Made by a program: the position numbers and the translations under genes
Notes under the pieces: generated by a model
Told to the model about the DNA's origin: nothing
Seen by the model: the letters and a program-made list of their open reading frames with translations, nothing else
The model's database searches: none
Assembly (NCBI RefSeq): GCF_003019815.1
Contig: NZ_CP027773.1
Location: 4,118,501 to 4,182,500 of the forward strand
Length of the DNA stretch: 64,000 nucleotides
DNA from: Variovorax sp. PMC12
Lineage (GTDB): Bacteria > Pseudomonadota > Gammaproteobacteria > Burkholderiales > Burkholderiaceae_C
Direction of reading: 5' to 3'
Part shown: piece by piece, positions 17,854 through 25,879 of the stretch
Position numbering within the stretch: the stretch's first letter is position 1
How the letters are laid out: each line of letters starts with the position of its first letter

Positions 17854-18417
17854 ATGGAAGCTTTTCTCGTTGCAACCGGCGTCGTCGCGCTCGCCGAAAT
17901 GGGCGACAAGACCCAACTATTGGCCCTGCTGCTCGCAGCCCGTTTCAGGAAACCCTGGCCGATCGTCCTCGGCATCTTCGCCGCCACCATCATCAATCAC
18001 GCCCTGGCGGGTGCCGTGGGGAACTACATCACGCGCTGGCTCGGACCCGAGGTGCTGCGCTGGATTCTTGGTGGCTCGTTCATCGCGATGGCGGTGTGGA
18101 TGCTGATTCCCGACAAGCTCGACGAAGACGATGCCCCGGGCGTGTCCAAGTTCGGCGTCTTCGGCACCACCGTGATCGCGTTCTTCCTCGCCGAGATGGG
18201 CGACAAGACCCAGATCGCCACCGTCATGCTGGCCGCCCGCTTCACGCAGGACTACTTCTGGGTGGTCGCCGGTACCACGCTGGGCATGATGCTGGCCAAC
18301 GCGCCGGTGGTGTGGCTGGGCGACAAGATCGTTCGCCGCGTGCCGATCAAGCTCGTGCACGGCATCTCGGCCGCGATCTTCCTGGTGCTGGGCGTGATCA
18401 TGATCATCGGCTGGTAA
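17854..18417 (+). CDS. TMEM165/GDT1-family manganese exporter
   Basis: Inner-membrane cation transporter, 187 residues, with two copies of the family motif in opposite halves: ALAEMGDKTQLLALLLAARF near residues 12-31 and FFLAEMGDKTQIATVMLAAR near 110-129. Six hydrophobic helices are visible. Family members (UPF0016, MneA-like) export Mn2+; the upstream Mn riboswitch supports that substrate here. The frame is open 20 codons upstream, but that stretch is part of the riboswitch platform, so the ATG at 17854 is chosen. There is no strong Shine-Dalgarno before it. It stands as a single-gene unit. Confidence 0.92.
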   Translation: MEAFLVATGVVALAEMGDKTQLLALLLAARFRKPWPIVLGIFAATIINHALAGAVGNYITRWLGPEVLRWILGGSFIAMAVWMLIPDKLDEDDAPGVSKFGVFGTTVIAFFLAEMGDKTQIATVMLAARFTQDYFWVVAGTTLGMMLANAPVVWLGDKIVRRVPIKLVHGISAAIFLVLGVIMIIGW

Positions 18418-18439
18418 GAAAAAAAGAAAAAGGCGGGAG

Positions 18440-18537
18440 CCCTTCCAGAAACACCGCAGAACCGGCTTCGCCGGGCCGCAGGTGTTGCCCCCGAAGGGGG
18501 TTGGCGAAGCGACACGCAGTGCGCGCAGCCTGGGGGA
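18440..18537 (+). repeat. Dispersed GC-rich repeat, family A copy 1
   Basis: About 98 bp with the order CCTTCCAG, ACACCGC, GAACCGGC, GCCGGGCCGCAGGTGTTG, CCCCCGAAGGGGG, GCGAAGCGACA, AGTGCGCGCAGCC, TGGGGGA. Two other copies lie at 42834-42929 and 46373-46473 in reverse orientation. It contains two short palindromes (CCGGC..GCCGG and CCCCC..GGGGG). Here it ends at the predicted metX -10 element. Confidence 0.88.
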
Positions 18538-18544
18538 TATACTC

Positions 18545-18596
18545 GCGCTGCGCCGATTTGCTTCAGCTTGCGGGCGCTTTATAAATCCAGCTAAAG
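18545..18596 (+). promoter_or_regulatory. SAM-II (SAM-alpha) riboswitch upstream of metX
   Basis: The H-type pseudoknot of SAM-II can be drawn exactly. P1 is GCGCC (18550-18554) with GGCGC (18573-18577). P2 is GATTT (18555-18559) with AAATC (18583-18587). The conserved CTTGC lies at 18567-18571 and GCTAAA at 18590-18595. The class binds S-adenosylmethionine and represses methionine genes. A TATACT -10-like box (18538-18543) would start the transcript at the aptamer's 5' edge. A terminator follows before metX. Confidence 0.85.
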
Positions 18597-18609
18597 ACAG
18601 GCGCGGCAG

Positions 18610-18641
18610 ACCCGGCTCGTTTTTGGCGAGGCCGGGTTTTT
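18610..18641 (+). terminator. Intrinsic terminator in the metX leader
   Basis: ACCCGGC, TCG, a 7-base loop, CGA, one bulged G, then GCCGGGT forms a 10 bp stem followed by five T residues ending 5 bases before the metX ATG. It lies directly after the SAM-II aptamer, so SAM binding probably favours termination here. GGCGC at 18600-18604 can compete for the aptamer's P1 5' strand, offering a switching element. Confidence 0.75.
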
Positions 18642-18646
18642 CATTC

Positions 18647-19894
18647 ATGTCGTCGTCACCTCCCTTGGTCGTCACTTCGCAGTCGATGCAGTTCGCGGGC
18701 CCGCTGGCCCTGCGCAGCGGCGCATCGATCAGCGACTACACGCTCGCCTACGAAACCTACGGCACCCTGAACGCCGATCGCAGCAACGCGGTGCTGGTGT
18801 GCCATGCGCTCAATGCCTCGCACCATGTGGCGGGCGTCTACCAGGGCCAGGCCCGTTCCGAAGGCTGGTGGGACAACATGGTGGGCCCGGGCAAGCCGGT
18901 GGACACCGACCGCTTCTTCGTGATCGGCGTCAACAACCTCGGCTCCTGCTTCGGCTCGACCGGCCCGATGCACGTCAACCCCGCCACCGGCCGCGTCTAC
19001 GGCGCCGACTTCCCGGTGGTCACGGTCGAGGACTGGGTCGACGCGCAGGCCGCGCTGCTCGACGCGCTCGGCATCGAGACGCTCGCCGCCGTCATGGGCG
19101 GCAGCCTCGGCGGCATGCAGGCGCTGTCGTGGACCTTGCAGTACCCCGGTCGCGTGCGCCACGCCGTGGTGGTGGCCAGCGCGCCCAACCTCACGGCCGA
19201 GAACATCGCCTTCAACGAGGTTGCGCGCCGCGCCATCGTCACCGACCCCGACTTCCACGGCGGCCACTTCTACGAACACGGCGTGGTGCCCAAGCGCGGC
19301 CTGCGCATCGCTCGGATGATCGGCCACATCACCTACCTCAGCGACGACGTGATGAACGCGAAGTTCGGCCGCATCCTGCGCAGCGCCGTCGAAGGCGAGG
19401 CCGCGGGGCTCGACTACCGCTACTCCACGCAGGACGTCGAGTTCCAGATCGAAAGCTACCTGCGCTACCAGGGCGACAAGTTCAGCGAGTACTTCGACGC
19501 CAACACCTACCTGCTCATCACCCGCGCGCTCGACTACTTCGACCCCGCGCGCAGCCACGGCGGCAAGCTGAGCACCGCGTTCGCCAACGCCACGGCCAAG
19601 TTCCTGCTCGTGAGCTTCAAGACCGACTGGCGCTTCTCGCCCGCGCGCAGCCGCGAACTCGTGAAGGCGCTGCTCGACAACCGCCGCAACGTGAGCTACG
19701 CCGAGATCGACGCGCCGCACGGCCACGACGCCTTCCTGCTCGACGACGTGCGCTACATGGGCGTGGTGCGCTCGTACTTCGAGCGCGTCGCCAAGGAGAC
19801 GAGCGCCGCCGGGCCGCCCCAAGGCGCGGGCCCCCTGAAGGGGGTTGGCGCAGCACGCGAAGCGGCAAGCCTGGGGGGGAGTACCACTGCATGA
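18647..19894 (+). CDS. metX: Homoserine O-acyltransferase MetX
   Basis: Alpha/beta-hydrolase-fold enzyme that activates homoserine with acetyl- or succinyl-CoA in methionine synthesis. The product is 415 residues. The catalytic Ser is in GGSLGGMQ near residue 153, Asp in TDWRFSPARS near 327, and His in DAPHGHDAFL near 359. The conserved LAYETYGTLN and HALNASHHVAG are present. Its last 30 or so residues come from a family B repeat (AAGPPQGAGPLKGVGAAREA) and extend beyond the normal C-terminus. MetX enzymes paired with MetW are often succinyltransferases, so acyl donor is uncertain. It is controlled by the SAM-II leader and overlaps metW by ATGA. Confidence 0.95.
   Translation: MSSSPPLVVTSQSMQFAGPLALRSGASISDYTLAYETYGTLNADRSNAVLVCHALNASHHVAGVYQGQARSEGWWDNMVGPGKPVDTDRFFVIGVNNLGSCFGSTGPMHVNPATGRVYGADFPVVTVEDWVDAQAALLDALGIETLAAVMGGSLGGMQALSWTLQYPGRVRHAVVVASAPNLTAENIAFNEVARRAIVTDPDFHGGHFYEHGVVPKRGLRIARMIGHITYLSDDVMNAKFGRILRSAVEGEAAGLDYRYSTQDVEFQIESYLRYQGDKFSEYFDANTYLLITRALDYFDPARSHGGKLSTAFANATAKFLLVSFKTDWRFSPARSRELVKALLDNRRNVSYAEIDAPHGHDAFLLDDVRYMGVVRSYFERVAKETSAAGPPQGAGPLKGVGAAREAASLGGSTTA
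19805..19881 (+). repeat. Family B repeat, in frame at the 3' end of metX
   Basis: About 77 bp beginning GCCGCCGGGCCGCCCCAAGG, then CCCCCTGAAGGGGG, CACGCGAAGCGGCAAGCC and a run of seven G. It is translated as the C-terminal tail of MetX and stops 10 bp before the metW ATG. Its sequence and reading frame match the copy at 45840-45912. Confidence 0.85.
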
Positions 19895-20481
19895 GCGACC
19901 TCGAACATCAACGACTGATCGCGCAATTGGTGCCCCAGGGCTCGCGGGTGCTCGACCTCGGCTGCGGCGACGGCGCCCTGCTCGACCTGTTGCAGCGCGA
20001 GCGCGGCTGCACCGGCTACGGCGTGGAAATTGCGGACGGCAACGTGCTGCAGTGCGTGCGCCGCGGCGTCGACGTGATCCAGCTCAACCTCGACGAAGGC
20101 CTGTCGATGTTCGACGACGCCTCGTTCGACGTGGTGCTGCAGATCGACACGCTGCAGCACCTGCGCAATGCCGAGGTGATGCTGCGCGAGACCGCGCGCG
20201 TGGGGCGCATCGGCATCGTCGCCTTCCCCAACTTCGCGCACTGGCCCAACCGCCTGAGCGTGGCGCGCGGCCGCATGCCGGTGACGCGCCGCCTGCCCTA
20301 CCAGTGGTACGACACGCCCAACATCCGCGTCGGCACCTTCAAGGACTTCGAGGTGCTGGCCGGCAAGAACAACCTGCGCGTGCTCGACGCCTTCGGCCTG
20401 CAGGACGGCCGCGACGTGCGCTGGCTGCCCAATGCGCGCGCCGGCACCGCGGTCTTCAAGTTCGAACGCGGCGGCGGCTGA
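19891..20481 (+). CDS. metW: Methionine biosynthesis protein MetW
   Basis: Class I SAM-methyltransferase-fold protein of 196 residues that accompanies MetX in many proteobacteria and is needed for its full activity. The SAM-binding motif I is VLDLGCGDGALLDLL near residue 19, and VEIADGNVLQCVRRGVDVIQ follows. The MetW-specific FPNFAHWPNRL and LPYQWYDTPNIR are clear. It starts inside the metX stop codon (ATGA), so the two are translationally coupled and share the SAM-II leader. Confidence 0.96.
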   Translation: MSDLEHQRLIAQLVPQGSRVLDLGCGDGALLDLLQRERGCTGYGVEIADGNVLQCVRRGVDVIQLNLDEGLSMFDDASFDVVLQIDTLQHLRNAEVMLRETARVGRIGIVAFPNFAHWPNRLSVARGRMPVTRRLPYQWYDTPNIRVGTFKDFEVLAGKNNLRVLDAFGLQDGRDVRWLPNARAGTAVFKFERGGG

Positions 20482-20526
20482 GCCCCTGATGCCCCTGATG
20501 CCCGTAATGGACGTGGACCGCAACGC

Positions 20527-21114
20527 ATGAGCTTCACGCTGGCGCAGCCGGTTCACAGCGAACTGCTCATCAAGAAAAGCCGCTTCATCGGCTGCGTGCA
20601 GCCGGTGGCCGACCGCGCGGCCGCGCTGGCCGTGGTGGCGTCATTGCGCGCGGAGCATCCCGCTGCAGCGCACGTGTGCTGGGCCTTGATGGCCGGCGGC
20701 CAGTCGGCCGCGAACGACGACGGCGAGCCCGGCGGCACCGCGGGACGGCCGATGCTGGAGGTGCTGCGCCACCAGCAGGTCGAAGGCGCGCTGGCAACCG
20801 TGGTGCGCTATTTCGGCGGCGTGAAGCTCGGTGCCGGCGGCCTCGTGCGGGCCTATACCGATGCGGTGGCGCAGGCCCTGCTCGGCGCCACGCTCGTGCC
20901 GCTGCTGCGCCAGCGCAGCCTGCGGTGCATCGTGCCCTATGCGCTCGAAGGGCTGGTGCGGCGCGAACTCGCCTCGGCCGGCGCGGTGCTCGAGAGCGTG
21001 CAGCACGGCGACGACGTGCGCTTCGCCTTCGCGCTACCCGAACCCGACGCCGATGCGTTCATCGCCCGCCTCGGCGATGCTGCGCAAGGGCGCGTCGCCT
21101 GGCCGACGGAGTAA
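20527..21114 (+). CDS. YigZ/IMPACT family protein
   Basis: UPF0029 (IMPACT) protein of 195 residues. The family core is KKSRFIGCVQPV, then HVCWALM, DDGEPGGTAGRPMLEVL and VVRYFGGVKLGAGGLVRAY, followed by a C-terminal domain of the DUF1949 type. The bacterial role is poorly defined; the eukaryotic homologue regulates the GCN2 kinase. Its 3' end overlaps the convergent K+ channel gene by 56 bp, so both C-termini are encoded by the same DNA on opposite strands. It lies 45 bp after metW and could be read from the metX promoter. Confidence 0.9.
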   Translation: MSFTLAQPVHSELLIKKSRFIGCVQPVADRAAALAVVASLRAEHPAAAHVCWALMAGGQSAANDDGEPGGTAGRPMLEVLRHQQVEGALATVVRYFGGVKLGAGGLVRAYTDAVAQALLGATLVPLLRQRSLRCIVPYALEGLVRRELASAGAVLESVQHGDDVRFAFALPEPDADAFIARLGDAAQGRVAWPTE

Positions 21115-21979
21115 CCCGCTTCGCCGGCACCGCGGGCACGGATTCCGGCGCCGTCATCGCAAGAACACCGCGCTGCGCCACGGGCACGGGCACGGCTTCG
21201 TCGTTCGGCCCGCGCCGCGCCATCTCGGCCGTCACGATGCCCGTGGGCACCGCCAGCACGCCCCAGCCCAGCAGCATCATCACCGAGGCGATCGCGCGGC
21301 CCAGGTCGGTCTTGGGCACGAGGTCGCCGAAGCCCACGGTGGCCATCGTCGAGATGGCCCAGTAGATGGCCACCGGGATGCTCGTGAACCCGTGCTGGGG
21401 CCCTTCGACCACGTACATCAGCGTGCCCATCACCAGCACCACCAGCATCACGAAGCCCACGAACACCGTGATCTTGCGCCGGCTCGACGCCACGGCCATC
21501 ACCAGCGCGCGGTACTCCACCGAGTAGCGCGACAGCTTGAAGATGCGGAACACGCGCAGTAGGCGCAGGATGCGCACGTCGATCAGGTAGGCCAGCTCGG
21601 GCGCCAGGGCCACCAGGAAGGTCGGCAGCAGCGCCAGCAGGTCGATCACGCCGTAGAAGCTCAGCGCATAGCGCAGCGGCTTGTTCACGCAGCACAGCCG
21701 CGCGATGTACTCCAGCGTGAACAGGATGGTGAACACCCATTCGAGCGCGTTGAACAGCGGGCGCCAGTGCTCGCGGATCGACTGCACGCTGTCCAGGATG
21801 ACCACCAGCACGCTGGTGACGATGACAGCGATCAGCGCAAGGTCGAACCACAGCCCCGCGCGCGTGTCGGCCTCGAAGATCACCGTGAACAGCGTGCGCC
21901 GCCAGCCGTGAGACGGCTTGTCGAACCGCAAGTCGGTGGCGGCGGGTGTGGAGAGGGCTTCGAGAGTCGGGCGGGTCAT
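21059..21979 (-). CDS. Voltage-gated potassium channel family protein
   Basis: A 306-residue protein of the Kv type. S1 is around residues 45-65 (LWFDLALIAVIVTSVLVVIL). S4 carries spaced Arg residues (RILRLLRVFRIFKLSRY near 135-151). The pore helix and selectivity filter are AISTMATVGFGDLVP near 225, where TVGFGD is the K+ signature. S6 is GWGVLAVPTGIVTAEM. A Pro/Arg-rich cytoplasmic tail of about 50 residues follows, part of it encoded in the overlap with the convergent yigZ-like gene. It is KvAP/YjbC-like in size. There is no cyclic-nucleotide or RCK domain, so gating is probably by voltage alone. Confidence 0.92.
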   Translation of the reverse strand: MTRPTLEALSTPAATDLRFDKPSHGWRRTLFTVIFEADTRAGLWFDLALIAVIVTSVLVVILDSVQSIREHWRPLFNALEWVFTILFTLEYIARLCCVNKPLRYALSFYGVIDLLALLPTFLVALAPELAYLIDVRILRLLRVFRIFKLSRYSVEYRALVMAVASSRRKITVFVGFVMLVVLVMGTLMYVVEGPQHGFTSIPVAIYWAISTMATVGFGDLVPKTDLGRAIASVMMLLGWGVLAVPTGIVTAEMARRGPNDEAVPVPVAQRGVLAMTAPESVPAVPAKRVTPSARRRALAQHRRGGR

Positions 21980-22091
21980 GAGGGCATTGTCGTGTCGCGG
22001 ACGACTTATTCAGTTACGCTTCTTGCGCAATGAAGTGCCGCATGCCGTGAGTGCGTTCTTACGATAGTCCCCTTTCTTGAGGAGCTCCCCA

Positions 22092-22592
22092 TTGGCTACA
22101 CAGTCCCCCTTCTTCGGCAAGCGTGACCGAGACAACGATTCGCTGACTTCCCGCCCCGCTCCGCTCGTCGGCGCAGCCACCAACCTCTCCGGTTCCCCTG
22201 TGAATCCCTCGTCGCTGACCGCGCAGCAAGGCGGCCTCAATGCAGCGGCGGCCCCCGTCGCCAAGGAAGGCGGAAGCAAGCTCACCGTCGGCCCCAACAT
22301 CAAGCTCAAGGGCGTCGAGATCACCGATTGCGACACGCTCGTGGTCGAAGGCCTGGTGGAAGCCACCATGGATTCGCGCCTGATGCAGATCGCCGAACAG
22401 GGCGAGTTCAAGGGCTCGGCCGAAATAGACATCGCCGAAATCCGCGGCGTGTTCGACGGCAACCTCACCGTGCGCGAGAAGCTCGTCATCCACTCCACCG
22501 GCAAGGTCACCGGCAAGATCCGCTACGGCAAGATCGTGATCGAAGAAGGCGGCCAGCTGTCGGGCGAGATCAGCTTCGGCGCCAAGGGCTGA
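22092..22592 (+). CDS. Bactofilin (DUF583)
   Basis: Cytoskeletal protein that self-assembles into filaments or membrane sheets; members organise cell-wall enzymes or chromosome-segregation proteins. The 166-residue product has a disordered N-terminus, then a right-handed beta-helix from about residue 55 (KLTVGPNIKLKGVEITDCDT, VVEGLVEATMDSRLM, GKVTGKIRYGKIVIEEGGQL). No ATG fits. TTG at 22092 lies 7 bases after AGGAG and gives an MATQSPFFGK N-terminus with the Phe-rich membrane-binding type of start. No partner peptidase lies next to it. Confidence 0.88.
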   Translation: MATQSPFFGKRDRDNDSLTSRPAPLVGAATNLSGSPVNPSSLTAQQGGLNAAAAPVAKEGGSKLTVGPNIKLKGVEITDCDTLVVEGLVEATMDSRLMQIAEQGEFKGSAEIDIAEIRGVFDGNLTVREKLVIHSTGKVTGKIRYGKIVIEEGGQLSGEISFGAKG

Positions 22593-22629
22593 CGCAGTCT
22601 CTGGTTCATCCCGCGCCGCCCGGCTTCAT

Positions 22630-23421
22630 TCAGGCCGCCGGCGGCTCCCATCCCAGGCGCTCCAGCAGGGCACCGGCCGCGGCCGGTGCCTTTTCCTTCG
22701 CGCCGTTGATGAAGTAGACGAACACGTCGCGCTTCTTCGGTGACACGGCCCAGCCCTGCGCGCGCTCGGCCCAGGTGTCCAGCGCCTTCGGCGCATAGCC
22801 GGCCTTGAGCTTGGCGTTGGCCATCATGAGCCGCGCATAGGCGAAGTCGCCCTCGGGCTCCTCGAACGACGGAAACTTCTCGGCGTCGGTGAACACCGTC
22901 GACACCTTGTGCTTCTTCGCGAGCGCCTTGTACGCGGGCACCATGAAGCTCTCGTGGCGCACGTCCATCACGTGGCGCAGCACGCGGCTGCCTTCCTTCT
23001 TCGGCAGCAGCGAGAGGAAGGCCTCGAAGTCTTCCGCGTCGAACTGCTTGGTCGGCATGAACTGCCACACGATCGGCCCGAGCTTGTCGCCCAGCTCGGC
23101 CACGCCGCTGTCGATGAAGCGCTTGATCGAGTCGCCCGCGCCGGACAGCAGCTTGCGGTTGGTCGCGAAGCGCGAGGCCTTGAGCGAGAACATGAAGTCG
23201 GCCGGCGTGTCGTCGTGCCACTTGCGGAAGGTCTCGGGCTTGAAGGTGCTGTAGTAGGTGCCGTTGATCTCGATGGAGCTGACCTTGCGGCTCGCGTAGT
23301 TCAACTCTTTCGCGTGCGCGAGCCCCTTGGGGTAGAAGTTGTCGCGCCAGGGTTCGTAGGTCCAGCCGCCAATACCCACCTTGATATCTACCTTGATCCG
23401 AGTCGATGCTGACTTGCTCAC
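22630..23421 (-). CDS. DUF72 (YecE-like) protein
   Basis: A 263-residue TIM-barrel protein of the DUF72 family. Recognisable blocks are VGIGGWTYEPWRDNFYPKG near the start, VSSIEINGTYYSTFKPETFR, FMFSLKASRF and a late VFVYFINGAKEKAP. The biochemical role is not established. It uses a GTG start (23419-23421) preceded by GGAGG. It is convergent with bactofilin and has no apparent operon partner. Confidence 0.88.
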   Translation of the reverse strand: MSKSASTRIKVDIKVGIGGWTYEPWRDNFYPKGLAHAKELNYASRKVSSIEINGTYYSTFKPETFRKWHDDTPADFMFSLKASRFATNRKLLSGAGDSIKRFIDSGVAELGDKLGPIVWQFMPTKQFDAEDFEAFLSLLPKKEGSRVLRHVMDVRHESFMVPAYKALAKKHKVSTVFTDAEKFPSFEEPEGDFAYARLMMANAKLKAGYAPKALDTWAERAQGWAVSPKKRDVFVYFINGAKEKAPAAAGALLERLGWEPPAA

Positions 23422-23513
23422 ATGGCCTCCGGTTTTGAGATCGCCCGCACTCTACGCGCGCTCGCCTCAAGGCGCAAAATGCATCTTTTCGTCCACCCGC
23501 GGAGAACCCACCG

Positions 23514-25021
<1,508 letters not shown>

Positions 25022-25025
<4 letters not shown>

Positions 25026-25879
25026 ACGACCCCGCGCTGCCTCTGCCGCAGCGCGTGTCGCTGTCCACGCCGGACGGCGAGACGCTCGCCCTGCGCCGCC
25101 TGCCGGCGCCCGGGCCGGCGCGCGCCGTGATCGTCGTGGTCCACGGGCTCGGCGAGCATGCGGGCCGCTACCACGCGCTGGCGGAATGCCTGCACGAATG
25201 GGGCTTCGCGGTGTGGGCGCACGACCACCACGGGCACGGCGAATCGACCGGTGCGCGCGGCGGCCTGCCGAGCGAACTGCGGCTGGTCGACGACCTCGCG
25301 CTGGTGGTCGACGATGCGCGCCGACTGAACCCCGGGCTGCCGCTGGTGCTGCTGGGGCACAGCCTGGGCGGGCTGGTCACGGCGAGCCTGGTGGCGCGCG
25401 GGGTGCGGCCGGTCGACGGGCTGGTGCTGTCATCGCCGGGGCTCGACCCCGGCCTGAGCGGCTTCCAGAAGGCACTGCTCGCGGTGCTGCCGCGCATTGC
25501 GCCGAACCTGCGCGTGGGCAACGGCCTGGACGACAACTATCTCTCGCACGACACGGCTGTGGTGCAGGCCTACCGCGACGATCCGCTCACGCACGACCGC
25601 ATCGGCAGCCGGCTCGCGCGCTTCCTGGTGTACGAGGGCGCGACGGTGCAGCAGCGCGCCGCCAACTGGCCCGTGCCCACGTTGCTGCTCTACGCGGGCG
25701 ACGACCGCCTCGTGAGGCCGTCGGCCAGCCGGGCCTTCGCCGCGGCCGCGGCGGGCGGCAAGGTCGAGGCGCATTGCTTCGACACGCTGTACCACGAGAT
25801 CTTCAACGAGATCGAAGCCGAGCCGGTCTTCGCTGCCCTGCAGCGCTGGCTCAACCAGCGCTTTCCGCCGCGGGCCTGA
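25022..25879 (+). CDS. Alpha/beta hydrolase, monoacylglycerol lipase type
   Basis: A 285-residue serine hydrolase similar to lysophospholipase PldB and monoglyceride lipases. VVVHGLGEHAGRYHAL is the oxyanion region, VWAHDHHGHGESTGARGGLP follows, the nucleophile is in GHSLGG near residue 114, the Asp in YAGDDRLVRP and the His in DTLYHEIFNE. The start is taken as TTG at 25022, which overlaps the previous stop as TTGA; a GTG at 25055 is the alternative. Its last 29 bp overlap the convergent DUF4132 gene. Coupling to the M20 peptidase suggests co-expression but not a shared pathway. Confidence 0.88.
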
